This document shows positions 25,760 to 39,782 of a stretch of DNA of 64,000 bases, in pieces (positions within the stretch are counted from its first letter, which is position 1; every line of letters starts with the position of its first letter). The notes under the pieces are model-generated. The model was not told the DNA's origin. It was given only the letters and a program-made list of their open reading frames with translations, and made no database searches. Position numbers and translations under genes: made by a program. Origin of the DNA: Pseudomonas sp. UFMG81 (GTDB taxonomy: Bacteria > Pseudomonadota > Gammaproteobacteria > Pseudomonadales > Pseudomonadaceae); contig NZ_JACAFQ010000010.1 of the NCBI RefSeq assembly GCF_015354575.1, positions 53,315 through 117,314 of the forward strand, written 5' to 3'.

Positions 25760-28000
25760 TCAAGGGGTACGGTTACGCCGCGTCTCGATGATGTTGGGCA
25801 ACTGCGAGATCCGCCCGAGCAAACGCCCGAGGGCGTCCAGGCCGGGGATCTCGATGGTCAGCGACATCAAGGCGGTGTTGTCTTCCTTGTTCGAGCGGGT
25901 ATTGACCGCCAGCACGTTGATCTTCTCGTTGAGCAGCACCTGCGACACATCGCGCAACAGGCCCGGGCGGTCGTAGGCGCGGATCACGATGTCGACCGGA
26001 TATGTCTGCACCGGGATCGGCCCCCAGCTGACCTGGATCATCCGCTCCGGTTCCTTGCCCGCCAGTTGCAGCACCGAGGCGCAGTCCTGGCGGTGGATGC
26101 TCACGCCGCGGCCCTGGGTGATGTAGCCGACGATGGCATCGCCCGGCAGCGGCTGGCAGCAACCGGCCATTTGCGTGAGCAGGTTGCCGACGCCCTGGAT
26201 CTGGATGTCGTTGCGCTTGCCCGCGCGAATGCCCCGGGCCTGGCGCGGCACCAGCTCTACCGGTTCGATGCGCTCGGGTTCGAGCAACTGCTGGGCGGCG
26301 TTGACCATGTGCGCCAGGCGCAGGTCGCCCGCCCCCAGCGCTGCGAACATGTCTTCGGCGGTCTTGACGTTGGCCTTCTCGGCCAGGCGCTCGAAGTCCA
26401 CCTGGGGTAGGCCCAGGCGGCTGAGCTCACGCTCGATCAGGGTCTTGCCGGCGGCGACGTTCTGGTCGCGGGCTTGCAGCTTGAACCAGTGGACGATCTT
26501 CGCTCGCGCCCGCGAGGTGGTCACGTAGCCTAAGTTGGAGTTCAGCCAGTCACGGCTCGGGTTGCCGTGCTTGCTGGTGATGATCTCCACCTGCTCGCCA
26601 GTTTGCAGGCTGTAGTTCAGCGGCACGATGCGCCCGTTGATCTTGGCGCCACGGCAGTTGTGGCCGATCTCGGTGTGCACGCGGTAGGCGAAGTCCAGCG
26701 GCGTGGCGCCCTTGGGCAGGTCGATGGCGTGGCCGTCGGGGGTGAATACATAGACCCGGTCCGGCTCGATATCGACGCGCAGCTGTTCGGCCAGGCCGCC
26801 AATGTCGCCCAGCTCTTCATGCCACTCGAGCACCTGGCGCAACCAGGAAATCTTCTCTTCGTAGTGGTTGGAGCTGGGCTTGACGTCGGTGCCCTTGTAG
26901 CGCCAATGCGCGCACACCCCAAGCTCGGCCTCTTCGTGCATGGCGTGGGTGCGGATCTGCACTTCCAGCACCTTGCCCTCGGGGCCGATCACCGCAGTAT
27001 GCAGCGAGCGGTAGCCGTTTTCCTTGGGGTTGGCGATGTAGTCGTCGAACTCTTTGGGGATGTGCCGCCACAGGGTGTGGACGATGCCCAGCGCGGTGTA
27101 GCAGTCGCGCACTTCCGGCACCAGCACACGCACCGCGCGCACGTCGTAGATCTGGCTAAACTCCAGGCCCTTGCGCTGCATCTTGCGCCAGATCGAATAG
27201 ATGTGTTTCGCCCGGCCACTGATGTCGGCCTTCACGCCGGTGGCCAGCAGCTCGTTCTGCAACTGGTTCATCACGTCGCTGATGAAGCGCTCGCGGTCCA
27301 GCCGGCGCTCGTGCAGCAGCTTGGCGATTTGCTTGTACTGGTCGGGTTCGAGGTAGCGGAACGAGAGGTCTTCGAGCTCCCACTTGATATGGCCGATGCC
27401 CAGGCGGTGGGCCAGCGGCGCGTAGATGTCGAACACCTCGCGGGCTACGCGCAGGCGCTTTTCATCGTCGGCGGCCTTCACCGCGCGAATGGCGCAGGTA
27501 CGTTCGGCGAGCTTGATCAGCGCCACACGCACGTCATCGACCATCGCCACCAGCATCTTGCGCAGGTTCTCGACCTGCGCCTGCGAGCCCAGTACCAGTG
27601 ACTGGCGGGGGCTGAGGCTGGCACTGATGGCGGCCATGCGCAGCACACCGTCGATCAGCTTGGACACTACCGGGCCGAAACGCTGGCCAACCTCAGCCAG
27701 CGTGACCTTGCCCTCGCGCACCGAGCGGTAGATGACTGCGGCGACCAGCGAATCCTGGTCGAGCTTCAGGTCGGCGAGGATTTCGGCGATCTCCAGCCCT
27801 GCCTGGAAGCTCGACGTGCCATCGGCCCAGGAATGCTTGGCCGGGTTGCCCTTCTTCTCGACTTCCTGGGCGAACTCGCACGCTTGCTTGAGCGCCGGGC
27901 GATCAAGCTGCGAATCGACGCTCACCACATGATCGAGCCATGCTTCGAGATTGATACTGCCGTCGGTGTTGACCGGCTGGTGCACTCTCACCTGTACCAT
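25760..28000 (-). CDS. relA: GTP pyrophosphokinase RelA
   Basis: Synthesises (p)ppGpp on stalled ribosomes under amino-acid starvation. The 746-residue protein has a degenerate hydrolase domain: the HD metal site is replaced (AAVIYRSVREGK), so it cannot hydrolyse. The synthetase domain has the EFDD motif (Glu317-Asp320) typical of single-function RelA rather than the RxKD of two-function enzymes, and YRSLHTAVIGPEGKVLEVQIRT. A TGS domain (VYVFTPDGHAIDLPKGATPLDFAY) and a C-terminal ACT domain follow. I start at MVQVRV (28000), the usual RelA start; the longer frame upstream is weak. Confidence 0.97.
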   Translation of the reverse strand: MVQVRVHQPVNTDGSINLEAWLDHVVSVDSQLDRPALKQACEFAQEVEKKGNPAKHSWADGTSSFQAGLEIAEILADLKLDQDSLVAAVIYRSVREGKVTLAEVGQRFGPVVSKLIDGVLRMAAISASLSPRQSLVLGSQAQVENLRKMLVAMVDDVRVALIKLAERTCAIRAVKAADDEKRLRVAREVFDIYAPLAHRLGIGHIKWELEDLSFRYLEPDQYKQIAKLLHERRLDRERFISDVMNQLQNELLATGVKADISGRAKHIYSIWRKMQRKGLEFSQIYDVRAVRVLVPEVRDCYTALGIVHTLWRHIPKEFDDYIANPKENGYRSLHTAVIGPEGKVLEVQIRTHAMHEEAELGVCAHWRYKGTDVKPSSNHYEEKISWLRQVLEWHEELGDIGGLAEQLRVDIEPDRVYVFTPDGHAIDLPKGATPLDFAYRVHTEIGHNCRGAKINGRIVPLNYSLQTGEQVEIITSKHGNPSRDWLNSNLGYVTTSRARAKIVHWFKLQARDQNVAAGKTLIERELSRLGLPQVDFERLAEKANVKTAEDMFAALGAGDLRLAHMVNAAQQLLEPERIEPVELVPRQARGIRAGKRNDIQIQGVGNLLTQMAGCCQPLPGDAIVGYITQGRGVSIHRQDCASVLQLAGKEPERMIQVSWGPIPVQTYPVDIVIRAYDRPGLLRDVSQVLLNEKINVLAVNTRSNKEDNTALMSLTIEIPGLDALGRLLGRISQLPNIIETRRNRTP

Positions 28001-28099
28001 CTTTGTTTTACCTTTCCCTACAGTGCACCACGCGGGTGCACTGGTTTTCACCTGTGCCGCCCTCACTCCCTGAGTGCCGCACCAAGAAGGCCAGCCTGG

Positions 28100-29458
28100 C
28101 TAGCCTGCCTCGAATAACGCCATGGCCTCGACATGCGCCGTCTGAGGAAACATGTCGAGAATCCCGGCCCTTTTTAACCGGTACCCCTGCCCGACCAGCA
28201 CCTGCGCGTCTCGCGCCAGCGTGGCGGGGTTGCACGATACGTAGACCAGCCGCTTCGCGCCGAGCCGAGCGATGCCTTGCACCACCTCGTAGGCCCCGTC
28301 GCGCGGTGGATCCAAGAGTACCGCAGAAAAGCCTTCGGCGACCCATTCGGCGCCGGCCAAAGGCTGCGATAAATCGGCCTGAAAAAACCGTGCGTTATGC
28401 ACATTGTTGCTGCTGGCGTTGGCTTCGGCACGCTCGACCATCGCCTGCACACCCTCCACCGCCACCACTTCGCGCGCCTGACGCGCCAGCGGCAGGGCAA
28501 AGTTGCCCAGGCCACAGAACAGGTCGAGCACTCGCTCGTCGCCTTGCGGTGCCAGCCAGGCCAAGGCCTGCTGGATCATCAGCGTGTTGACCTGGGCATT
28601 GACCTGGACGAAGTCGCCCGGGCGCCAGGCCAGTTCCAGCCCCCAAGGCTCCAGCGTGAACCCCAGCTTCGCCGCAGCGTCCACCGGGGCCGGCTCACCT
28701 TCGCCCTGCAGCCACAACTGGGCGCCGGCTTCGCGGCAGAATGCGTCAAGGCGCGCCAGGTCGTCAGCGGGAAGCGCTGCCACATGACGCACCAACAGTG
28801 CCTCGGCGGTACCGCTGAACAATTCCACATGCCCCAGTGCCTGCGGCTTGCTCAAGCTGCGCAATACGGTTGGCAGGTGGCGGAAAATGTTCTGCAAGGG
28901 TTGTACCAGCACCGGGCAGTCGTCGATGGCGACGATGTCCTGGCTGGCCTCGGCGCGAAAACCCACATCGAGTTGGCGCGCCTTGGCGTCCCAGCGCACG
29001 GCGACCCGCGCCCGCCGCCGGTAGCCGAATTCCGGCCCGCTCAGGGGGGCGGCCCATTCTTCGGGCTGCAGGCCTGCCACCCGTTGCAGTTGCTCGGCCA
29101 GCAGGCGCTGCTTGAGCGCCAACTGCCCCTCATGGGGCAGGTGCTGGAGGTTGCAGCCGCCGCAGCGGTCATAGTGGCGGCAAGGTGCCTCGCGACGCTC
29201 GGCGCTGGCCTGGAACACCCGCTCGAGGCGCGCCTCGACCACCTTGCCCCGGGCGGCGAGCACCCGGGCTTCGACCTCCTCCCCGGCCAGTGCGCCGCTG
29301 ACGAACCAGGTACGGCCTTCGAAGAAGGCGATGCCGCGCCCGTCACCGGCCAGGCGCTCGATGACCAGGCGCTGCTTCTTGCCCACCGGAATCTGCGTGG
29401 AGCGGTTGCCGCCGGCCGGCTGGAAGCGCAGGCCGCTGTTGCTTTTCTTTCTGGACAT
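28100..29458 (-). CDS. rlmD: 23S rRNA (uracil(1939)-C(5))-methyltransferase
   Basis: RlmD (RumA) methylates U1939 of 23S rRNA. The 452-residue protein has an N-terminal TRAM domain, the iron-sulphur cysteines Cys93, Cys99 and Cys102 ([10 protein letters not shown]) with a fourth in IDDCPVLV, and a SAM-binding domain with [13 protein letters not shown]. The catalytic nucleophile is in the [11 protein letters not shown] motif and the C-terminal base region ends [11 protein letters not shown]. It overlaps the cysM stop by one base, so the two are translationally coupled. Confidence 0.96.
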   Translation of the reverse strand: MSRKKSNSGLRFQPAGGNRSTQIPVGKKQRLVIERLAGDGRGIAFFEGRTWFVSGALAGEEVEARVLAARGKVVEARLERVFQASAERREAPCRHYDRCGGCNLQHLPHEGQLALKQRLLAEQLQRVAGLQPEEWAAPLSGPEFGYRRRARVAVRWDAKARQLDVGFRAEASQDIVAIDDCPVLVQPLQNIFRHLPTVLRSLSKPQALGHVELFSGTAEALLVRHVAALPADDLARLDAFCREAGAQLWLQGEGEPAPVDAAAKLGFTLEPWGLELAWRPGDFVQVNAQVNTLMIQQALAWLAPQGDERVLDLFCGLGNFALPLARQAREVVAVEGVQAMVERAEANASSNNVHNARFFQADLSQPLAGAEWVAEGFSAVLLDPPRDGAYEVVQGIARLGAKRLVYVSCNPATLARDAQVLVGQGYRLKRAGILDMFPQTAHVEAMALFEAG

Positions 29459-30357
29459 CAGATGGGATCGAACAGGCCGGTGGAGAGATAACGGTCGCCG
29501 CGGTCGCAGATGATGGCGACCATCACCGCGTGCTCGACTTCCTGGGACAGGCGCAGCATCGCCGCCACCGCGCCGCCAGAGGAGACGCCACAGAAAATGC
29601 CTTCTTCACGGGCCAGGCGACGGGTGGTCTCCTCGGCCTCGTGCTGGGACATGTCGACCACGCGGTCGACCCGGGTGGCGTCGAAGATCTTCGGCAGGTA
29701 CTCGTGGGGCCAGCGGCGAATGCCGGGGATGGCCGAGCCTTCCATCGGTTGCAGGCCGACGATCTGCACCTGCGGGTTCTGCTCCTTGAGGTACTGCGAG
29801 CAGCCCATGATGGTGCCGGTGGTGCCCATGGAGCTGATGAAATGGGTGATGGTGCCCTGGGTTTGCTGCCAGATCTCGGGGCCGGTGCTGTTGTAGTGGG
29901 CGATCGGGTTGTCGCCATTGGCGAACTGATCGAGCACCAGGCCACGGCCTTCGGCCTGCAGTTTTTCGGCGAGGTCGCGCGCCCCTTCCATGCCCTCTTC
30001 CTTGGTCACCAGGATCAGCTCGGCGCCATAGGCGGTCATGGCCGCCTTGCGTTCGGCGGTGGAGTTGTCCGGCATGATCAGGATCATCTTGTAGCCCTTG
30101 ATCGCCGCCGCCATGGCCAGGGCAATACCGGTGTTGCCGGAGGTGGCTTCGATGAGGGTGTCGCCTGGCTTGATCTGGCCACGCAGCTCGGCGCGAGTGA
30201 TCATCGACAACGCCGGGCGGTCCTTGACCGAACCCGCCGGGTTGTTGCCTTCGAGCTTGAGCAGCAGGGTGTTGCTGGTGTTCCCCGCGATGCGCTGCAG
30301 GCGAACCAGAGGCGTGTGGCCGACGCAATCGGCGATGGTTGGGTACTGCAGGGTCAT
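29458..30357 (-). CDS. cysM: Cysteine synthase CysM (O-acetylserine sulfhydrylase B)
   Basis: PLP enzyme of 299 residues that forms cysteine from O-acetylserine and sulphide, or S-sulphocysteine from thiosulphate. The PLP lysine is Lys45 in [14 protein letters not shown], the phosphate loop is [11 protein letters not shown], and [11 protein letters not shown] is present. The [13 protein letters not shown] form and the shorter length favour CysM over CysK. The first in-frame codons upstream are not needed; I start at MTLQYP. Overlaps rlmD by one base. Confidence 0.94.
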   Translation of the reverse strand: MTLQYPTIADCVGHTPLVRLQRIAGNTSNTLLLKLEGNNPAGSVKDRPALSMITRAELRGQIKPGDTLIEATSGNTGIALAMAAAIKGYKMILIMPDNSTAERKAAMTAYGAELILVTKEEGMEGARDLAEKLQAEGRGLVLDQFANGDNPIAHYNSTGPEIWQQTQGTITHFISSMGTTGTIMGCSQYLKEQNPQVQIVGLQPMEGSAIPGIRRWPHEYLPKIFDATRVDRVVDMSQHEAEETTRRLAREEGIFCGVSSGGAVAAMLRLSQEVEHAVMVAIICDRGDRYLSTGLFDPI

Positions 30358-30522
30358 GGGCGTTTTCGCAATCCGGACGGCAGGGGCGCCTATCATACCG
30401 GCAAACCCCGCGCGGCCATATCACGCAATTGTCGGACGCTATAGCCGATGGCTATAAGCCGTGAAACGCTTCACTTGCAGGGGCAGTTGCCTTGCTCAAA
30501 ATCTAAAGCACCCGCACGCCCC

Positions 30523-30553
30523 GTGTGGGAGCGGCGAACCGCCGCGCCCACAC
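30523..30553. repeat. Hairpin after the sensor kinase gene
   Basis: GTGTGGGAGCGGCGAACCGC paired with its reverse copy ending CCCACAC, four bases after the kinase stop. It has no clear T run; it may be a REP relic or stabilise the 3' end. Confidence 0.75.
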
Positions 30554-30556
30554 AAA

Positions 30557-31924
30557 TCACGCCGTCGTCTCGCTCTGCACCGGCTCGCAGGCCGCCAGGC
30601 GCATGCACACGCGCAAGCCGTGCTCGCCGTTCAATGCCCACACTCTCCCGCCCTGGCGCTGGATGGCATTGCGCGCGATGCTCAGGCCAAGCCCGAAACC
30701 GCCATCCCCTGGCCGTGAGCCGTCGAGCCGCGAGAACGGCGCGAAAATCCGCTCCAGGTCATCGTCGGCCACGCCACCGCCCTGGTCTTCCAGGTCAATG
30801 CGCCAGTAACCGCCGTCGCGTCGCCCGCTCAGCTTCACCACGCCATTGGCGGGTGAGTGGCGGATGGCGTTGCGCAGCATGTTCTCCAGCGCCTGGGCCA
30901 GGTCGTTGAGGTTGCCCTGCACCCAGCAGTCGAGCGGCAATGCGCAATGCAGATGCTGCGCCGGCCAGCCACTTTCATAGCAAGCGTTCTCGCTGAGCAT
31001 GTCCCACAGCACCGGTAGCTGGATCGGCTCGAGGTTCATCGGCGCGCGCTCGGCATCCTGCCAGGCCAGTTGCAGGGTGCATTCGACCAGCTGCTGCATG
31101 CCGTCAACCTCGCGGTGCAAACGCTCGCGCAAGCGCCCAAGGTCGGTTTCACCCTCGCAAGCCACACGCAGGCGGCTCAGTGGCGTGCGCATCTCGTGGG
31201 AGAGGTCACGCAGCAATTGCTGTTGCAGCGCCACGGTCCCTTGCAGGCGCTCGGCCATCTGGTCGAAGGCCCGCGCCAGCTCGCCGAGTTCGTCGCGGCG
31301 CCGGGTGGTGCCAGGGTCCAGGCGCGCGGTGAGCTGGTCGGCGCGCCAGGCCCTGGCCTGTTCGCGCAGCTGGTTCAGCGGCACGATCAACATGCGGTAC
31401 AGGCCGACGCACAACAGCAGGGTGAACAGCCCGGGGATGATGCCGTTGGTGATGACCCGCCAGAACAATCGGTACTGGCCCGGGTTGAAACGCTCTGGCA
31501 ACTCGATCACCAGCGAGCCTTGCTCCGGGCTGTTGGGGAACGGCAAGCGCAGCCAGGGCTGGCCAATGGTGCGCCGGCTCATCGGCCAGTCGACACCGCG
31601 CAGGCGGGTCAGGTGCTGGACCTGGGCAGCGCTGAGGCCGGCGCTACCCAGTGGCTGCAGATCGCCGTCGAGCACACCGACCCAGCCCTGCTCACGCTGG
31701 CGCATGCCGGCCAGCCAGCGGTCCACCCCCGCCTGGCCGTCATCGCGCCAGGCCTGCTCCGCCTCGCTGGCATAGCCGCGCAAGACCTCGCGTGCCGGCT
31801 CGGCGAGAAAGGCGTTCTGGGTTTCCATGTGCCGGCCCCAGGTGTAGCTCAGGCCGATCATCAGCAGGCAGAAGCCCACCAGCAGGATGGCCAGTTTCCA
31901 GAACAGCGAGTGGCGATCGAGCAC
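30557..31924 (-). CDS. Sensor histidine kinase (PirS-like by context)
   Basis: A 455-residue membrane kinase: TM1 at residues 10-29, a periplasmic sensor of about 125 residues (30-155), TM2 at 158-178, HAMP, then HisKA with the phosphoacceptor His243 (LSHEMRTPLSRLR), and HATPase with N box NMLRNAIRHSPANG and G box GGFGLGLSIARNAI. It is cotranscribed with the regulator just upstream. In P. aeruginosa the same place between cysM and gacS holds PirS/PirR with the iron-siderophore receptor pirA; here no receptor gene is present, so the role may differ. That comparison is from memory. Confidence 0.9.
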   Translation of the reverse strand: MLDRHSLFWKLAILLVGFCLLMIGLSYTWGRHMETQNAFLAEPAREVLRGYASEAEQAWRDDGQAGVDRWLAGMRQREQGWVGVLDGDLQPLGSAGLSAAQVQHLTRLRGVDWPMSRRTIGQPWLRLPFPNSPEQGSLVIELPERFNPGQYRLFWRVITNGIIPGLFTLLLCVGLYRMLIVPLNQLREQARAWRADQLTARLDPGTTRRRDELGELARAFDQMAERLQGTVALQQQLLRDLSHEMRTPLSRLRVACEGETDLGRLRERLHREVDGMQQLVECTLQLAWQDAERAPMNLEPIQLPVLWDMLSENACYESGWPAQHLHCALPLDCWVQGNLNDLAQALENMLRNAIRHSPANGVVKLSGRRDGGYWRIDLEDQGGGVADDDLERIFAPFSRLDGSRPGDGGFGLGLSIARNAIQRQGGRVWALNGEHGLRVCMRLAACEPVQSETTA

Positions 31925-31927
31925 GGC

Positions 31928-32644
31928 TCAGTCCGCCTCGCCCGCGCCGAACAGGTAACCCTTGCCCCACACCGTGCGCACCTGGCACTCGTGGTAGCCG
32001 ATGGCTTTGAGCTTGCGGCGGATCTGGCTGACGTGCATGTCCAGGCTGCGGTCGTGACGCGCATAGCCTCGCTGCAACACCTGCTGATAGAGAAACGCCT
32101 TGCTCAGCACTTCGCCGTGGCTCTGGTGCAAGGTTTCCAGCAGGCGAAACTCGCTGGGCGTGAGGCCGGCCCAGGCGCCGTCCAGGCTGACGTCGCAGGT
32201 TTGCTCATCGAAGCGCAGCTGCCCCGCGGGCACCTCCTGGGCGGGCCGACCACGGCGCTCGAATGCCACCCGCCGCAGGATCGCCTCGATGCGCACACGC
32301 AGTTCAGTAAAGCTGAACGGCTTGGGCAGGTAGTCATCGGCGCCGCGCTCGAAGCCGCTGATGCGATCGGCCTCGGCCCCCAGCGCCGACATCAGGATGA
32401 CCGGCGTGGCGCTGTGCCGACGCAACCTGGCCAGGGCGTCCAGGCCATTGAGCCCCGGCAGCAGGATGTCCATCAGCACCAGGTCGAAGGCCTGCCGCGC
32501 GGCAGTTTCCAGGCCCTCCAGGCCGCTGCGGCACCAGGTCACCTGGTAACCGCCGCGCTGCAACTCTTCGTGCAGGTAGGCGCCGAGGACCGGATCATCT
32601 TCGATGGCGAGGATAGTGGATGAGTTGATCGTTACGGGATGCAT
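31928..32644 (-). CDS. OmpR-family response regulator (PirR-like by context)
   Basis: A 238-residue regulator: receiver domain with acidic pair Glu15-Asp16-Asp17 (AIEDDP) and phosphoacceptor Asp59 (LVLMDILLPGLNG), then a winged-helix DNA-binding domain with the TPSEFRLLETLHQSHGEVLSKAFLYQQV helices and wing VRTVWGKGYLFG. The ATG at 32644 is used; a TTG two codons earlier is possible. The kinase gene starts four bases after its stop. The DNA targets are not visible here. Upstream lies a 340-base REP-rich gap before gacS. Confidence 0.92.
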   Translation of the reverse strand: MHPVTINSSTILAIEDDPVLGAYLHEELQRGGYQVTWCRSGLEGLETAARQAFDLVLMDILLPGLNGLDALARLRRHSATPVILMSALGAEADRISGFERGADDYLPKPFSFTELRVRIEAILRRVAFERRGRPAQEVPAGQLRFDEQTCDVSLDGAWAGLTPSEFRLLETLHQSHGEVLSKAFLYQQVLQRGYARHDRSLDMHVSQIRRKLKAIGYHECQVRTVWGKGYLFGAGEAD

Positions 32645-32761
32645 TGGCAACTGCCATCAATTCTCAGTTACGCGATTATTGGGCAAGCCTGCTTGCCAAG
32701 CAACCACGGCACGACCGGCGTGGTGGGTATAGAGCAATCATCTGCTGGCTCACATGCCCCC

Positions 32762-32878
32762 TGTAGGAGCGGCCTCGTGCCGCGAAAGGGCCGCAAAGCG
32801 GCCCCAGGATTTCCAATACGCCTCAAGCCTGCTGGGGCCGCTACGCGGCCCTTTCGCGACACAAGGCCGCTCCTACAG
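32762..32878. repeat. REPIN (paired REP) before gacS
   Basis: Two REP units in inverted orientation: TGTAGGAGCGGCCTCGTGCC on the left and GGCCGCTCCTACA on the right, each with an inner GGGCCGCAAAGCGGCCCC-like stem. The region 32645-33003 otherwise holds no gene that I see. Confidence 0.92.
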
Positions 32879-33003
32879 GAGTCACGTATTTCAGCGTTCT
32901 AACCAAACAAAAACAGATACAAATGAGTGCATTGCCCGGGCACCCGGAGTAACGTTCCCGCTCTAGTGCGAACCGCGCACCAGGCACATGACAGGAGACA
33001 GGT

Positions 33004-35763
<2,760 letters not shown>

Positions 35764-35765
35764 TA

Positions 35766-35817
35766 GCGGGGCAAGCCCGCTCCCACATCGCCGTTGTGGG
35801 AGCGGGCTTGCCCCGCG
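35766..35817. repeat. REP hairpin between gacS and ldhA
   Basis: GCGGGGCAAGCCCGCTCCCACA and its inverted copy, six-base loop, just after the gacS stop. Confidence 0.92.
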
Positions 35818-35903
35818 ACTGGCTCGGTACAGCCGCTGCAGATCAATGCCCATCCTGTTCAATTGGCTAGAATGGCGGCGTTGCCCCTAGAAGGAACCCG
35901 ACC

Positions 35904-36893
35904 ATGCGCGCTCTGTTGTTCAGCAGTCAGCACTACGACCAGGAAAGCTTCACCCGTGCCGCCGCTGGCACAGCCCTGGAGCTGCACTACCAGCCGGCTC
36001 GCCTGACCCTCGACACTGCCGCCTTGGCCTGCGGTTTCGACGTGGTCTGCGCCTTCATCAACGATGAACTTGACGCCTCGGTGATCGAGCGCCTGACCGC
36101 CGGTGGCACGCGCCTTATCGCCCTGCGTTCGGCCGGCTACAACCATGTCGACCTGGCTGCCGCACGGCGCCTGGGGATTGCCGTGGTTCGCGTTCCAGCC
36201 TATTCGCCGCATGCCGTCGCCGAACATGCCGTGGCATTGATCCTGGCCCTCAATCGCCGCCTGCACCGGGCTTACAACCGCACCCGCGAGGGCGATTTCA
36301 CCCTGCATGGGCTGACCGGCTTCGACTTGCACGGCAAGACTGTCGGCGTGGTCGGCACCGGGCAGATCGGCGCGGCCTTCGCCCGCATCATGGCCGGCTT
36401 CGGCTGTCAGTTGCTGGCGTACGATCCGTACCCCAACCCCGAGCTGATCGCCCTGGGTGCCCGCTACCTGGAACTGCCCGACCTGCTGCGTGAAGCGCGG
36501 ATCATCAGCCTGCACTGCCCGCTGACCGAGCACACCCGGCACCTGATCAATACGCGCAGCCTGGCCCAACTGCAACCCGGCGCCATGTTGATCAACACCG
36601 GCCGCGGCGCGCTGGTCGACACCCCGGCGCTGATCGACGCACTCAAGTGCGGCCAGCTCGGCTACCTGGGCCTGGATGTGTATGAAGAAGAAGCGCAGTT
36701 GTTCTTCGAGGACCGCTCCGACCTGCCGTTGCAGGACGACGTACTGGCGCGGCTGCTGACCTTCCCCAATGTGATCGTCACCGCCCACCAGGCCTTCCTG
36801 ACCCGCGAGGCACTGGATGCCATCGCCGCGACCACCCTGGACAACATCACCCGCTGGGCGGCAGGCAATCCGCAGAACATCGTCGAAGGTTGA
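35904..36893 (+). CDS. ldhA: D-lactate dehydrogenase (2-hydroxyacid dehydrogenase)
   Basis: Fermentative NAD-dependent D-lactate dehydrogenase, 329 residues. Motifs: substrate arginine in IALRSAGYNHVDL, NAD-binding GVVGTGQIGAAFARIM, NTGRGALVDTPAL, and catalytic histidine in VTAHQAFLTREAL. The GFDVVCAFINDELD stretch is typical of LdhA in Pseudomonas, where the gene also sits beside gacS. An AGAAGGA element precedes the ATG. The end is followed within 31 bases by the next gene on the same strand. Confidence 0.93.
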   Translation: MRALLFSSQHYDQESFTRAAAGTALELHYQPARLTLDTAALACGFDVVCAFINDELDASVIERLTAGGTRLIALRSAGYNHVDLAAARRLGIAVVRVPAYSPHAVAEHAVALILALNRRLHRAYNRTREGDFTLHGLTGFDLHGKTVGVVGTGQIGAAFARIMAGFGCQLLAYDPYPNPELIALGARYLELPDLLREARIISLHCPLTEHTRHLINTRSLAQLQPGAMLINTGRGALVDTPALIDALKCGQLGYLGLDVYEEEAQLFFEDRSDLPLQDDVLARLLTFPNVIVTAHQAFLTREALDAIAATTLDNITRWAAGNPQNIVEG

Positions 36894-36924
36894 TGCTAGG
36901 ATACGCGGCAATTCTGGAGGACCC

Positions 36925-37359
36925 ATGGTCGAACACGATTTCCGCTACACCCTTTTCAACCCGCAACACACCCTGATCGAGTGCCGCGCGCTGGTGCCAG
37001 GCCGTTACCAGGTCACCGGCAACGGCGGCTCGATCCAGAAGGACGACGTGCTGCTGGTCTCCCTCAAAGGCAGCAAGACCCTGTCGATGCGCCTGACCGT
37101 GGAAACCGTGCGCCACCTGATCAACCCGAGCGGCCAGTGGGTCGCCGTGGCCAAGGGCCCGGTGTTCAACGAGCTGGAAATCCTCGAATGGCAGGTCAAG
37201 TGCGACAGCTGCGATGCGGTACTGGACTTCGAGTTCGCCGCCGAAGCCAAGCTGGGCAAGAAAGGCCACGCACCGGCCGCCAGCGCCCGTGTGGCAGAGC
37301 TGGGCTGGGCCAGCCAGGGCGACAAGCACCTGTGCCCACAGTGCCAGGAGCGCGGTTGA
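36925..37359 (+). CDS. Small protein with a zinc-ribbon-like Cys pair
   Basis: A 144-residue cytoplasmic protein that I do not recognise. The ATG at 36925 follows CTGGAGG. Residues 40-85 are mixed beta-type; two CxxC pairs, Cys93/Cys96 (CDSC) and Cys137/Cys140 (CPQC), could bind zinc as a split ribbon. The loop between them is rich in Ala and Lys (GKKGHAPAAS). The META-domain gene starts at its stop, so it is in the same operon as that lipoprotein and perhaps ldhA. Function unknown. Confidence 0.8.
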   Translation: MVEHDFRYTLFNPQHTLIECRALVPGRYQVTGNGGSIQKDDVLLVSLKGSKTLSMRLTVETVRHLINPSGQWVAVAKGPVFNELEILEWQVKCDSCDAVLDFEFAAEAKLGKKGHAPAASARVAELGWASQGDKHLCPQCQERG

Positions 37360-37764
37360 GTGAAACAGCTGTTGAGCGCCGCGCTGATCGCCGGCGGCCT
37401 GATGGGCTGCGCCTCGCAGCCTTCGCCGCTGCAACAGGAACAGAGCTATGTGCTGGAGTGGATCGGTGAACGCCCGCTGATCGACTACAGCCACCTGACA
37501 CTGACGCTGGCCGACGATGGCCGCGCCTACGGCAACGCCGGCTGCAACCATTGGTTCGCGCCGTACACGCTGGAAGGTGAGCACATCAGCTTCGGCAAGG
37601 TCGGCAAGACCCGCAAACTGTGCGCACCAGCGTTGATGGACCAGGAAAAACGCTTCCTGCAAGCGCTGGAAACGGTGCAGCGCTGGGATGTGTCGCCGAT
37701 CGAGCAGATCCGCTTCTGGCCGGTCGAAGGCAAGCCGCTGCGCTTCTGGCCTGAGGAAGGCTGA
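37360..37764 (+). CDS. META domain lipoprotein (HslJ-like)
   Basis: A 134-residue lipoprotein starting with GTG directly after the previous stop. The lipobox is LMGC (Cys17). The mature part matches the META/HslJ family: LTLADDGRAYGNAGCNHWF and a TRKLCAPALMDQEKRFLQAL helix. Family members are linked to stress or heat-shock responses and metal or novobiocin tolerance, without a clear biochemical role. It ends the ldhA-side unit; a REP pair follows. Confidence 0.87.
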   Translation: MKQLLSAALIAGGLMGCASQPSPLQQEQSYVLEWIGERPLIDYSHLTLTLADDGRAYGNAGCNHWFAPYTLEGEHISFGKVGKTRKLCAPALMDQEKRFLQALETVQRWDVSPIEQIRFWPVEGKPLRFWPEEG

Positions 37765-37767
37765 TCG

Positions 37768-37858
37768 GGCCTCTTCGCCGGCAAGCCGGCTCCCACAAAG
37801 GCAGCGAGAACCCTGTGGGAGCCGGCTTGCCGGCGATGGCCGCGACGCGGCCCGGGCC
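37768..37858. repeat. REP pair between convergent genes
   Basis: TCGCCGGCAAGCCGGCTCCC faces GGGAGCCGGCTTGCCGGCGA with about 25 bases between, then GGCCGCGACGCGGCC. It separates the META gene (plus) from the TlpA-like gene (minus). Confidence 0.9.
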
Positions 37859-37863
37859 CGCTA

Positions 37864-38331
37864 TCAGGCGCCGCCCTTGAGCGCCTTGATCTTCGCTTGC
37901 AGCCCTTCGAGGGTCTGCTCGCCCATCAACTGCTCACGCACCTTGCCCTTGTCGTCGATGATGTAGGTCACCGGCAGCGCCTCGCTGCGCGGCAGCTCGT
38001 AGCGCTCGGCCGGGTCCTGGGCGAGCACGGTGAAGGCGATGCCCAGGGTGTCGGCAGCCGTCTTCAGGTCAGCGCCCTGCAAACCATCGAAGTTCACCCC
38101 CACCACCTTGATGCCCTGGGCTTCCCACTGCTTGGCCGCGGCGTTCAGTTCAGGGATTTCCGTGCGGCACGGGCCACACCATTCGGCCCAGTAGTTGAGC
38201 ACCAGCCAGTGCCCGTCGATCTGCTGCGCCTTTACCGTGTTGCCGTGCTGGTCCACGCCGTAGTCCGCACCGCAGCCGCCAAGCAACAGGCTTGCGGTGA
38301 TGGCCAGTGCTACTGCCAAACGCCTTGCCAT
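37864..38331 (-). CDS. TlpA-type thiol:disulfide reductase lipoprotein
   Basis: A 155-residue lipoprotein, lipobox LGGC (Cys20), with a thioredoxin fold and active site WCGPC (Cys52, Cys55), then the cis-proline loop ALPVTYIID. Such proteins reduce periplasmic disulphides, for example in cytochrome c maturation. It is divergent from the arsC-wrbA unit. It has no partner reductase nearby. Confidence 0.92.
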   Translation of the reverse strand: MARRLAVALAITASLLLGGCGADYGVDQHGNTVKAQQIDGHWLVLNYWAEWCGPCRTEIPELNAAAKQWEAQGIKVVGVNFDGLQGADLKTAADTLGIAFTVLAQDPAERYELPRSEALPVTYIIDDKGKVREQLMGEQTLEGLQAKIKALKGGA

Positions 38332-38417
38332 GGGTCAATCCTTCTCGAAGTTTTCAAGCATTGAAGTCGATCGCTGCGGTTAGAATAGCCGCCACACCCT
38401 GCTGGATGCGACCCGCC

Positions 38418-39779
<1,362 letters not shown>

Positions 39780-39782
39780 ATT

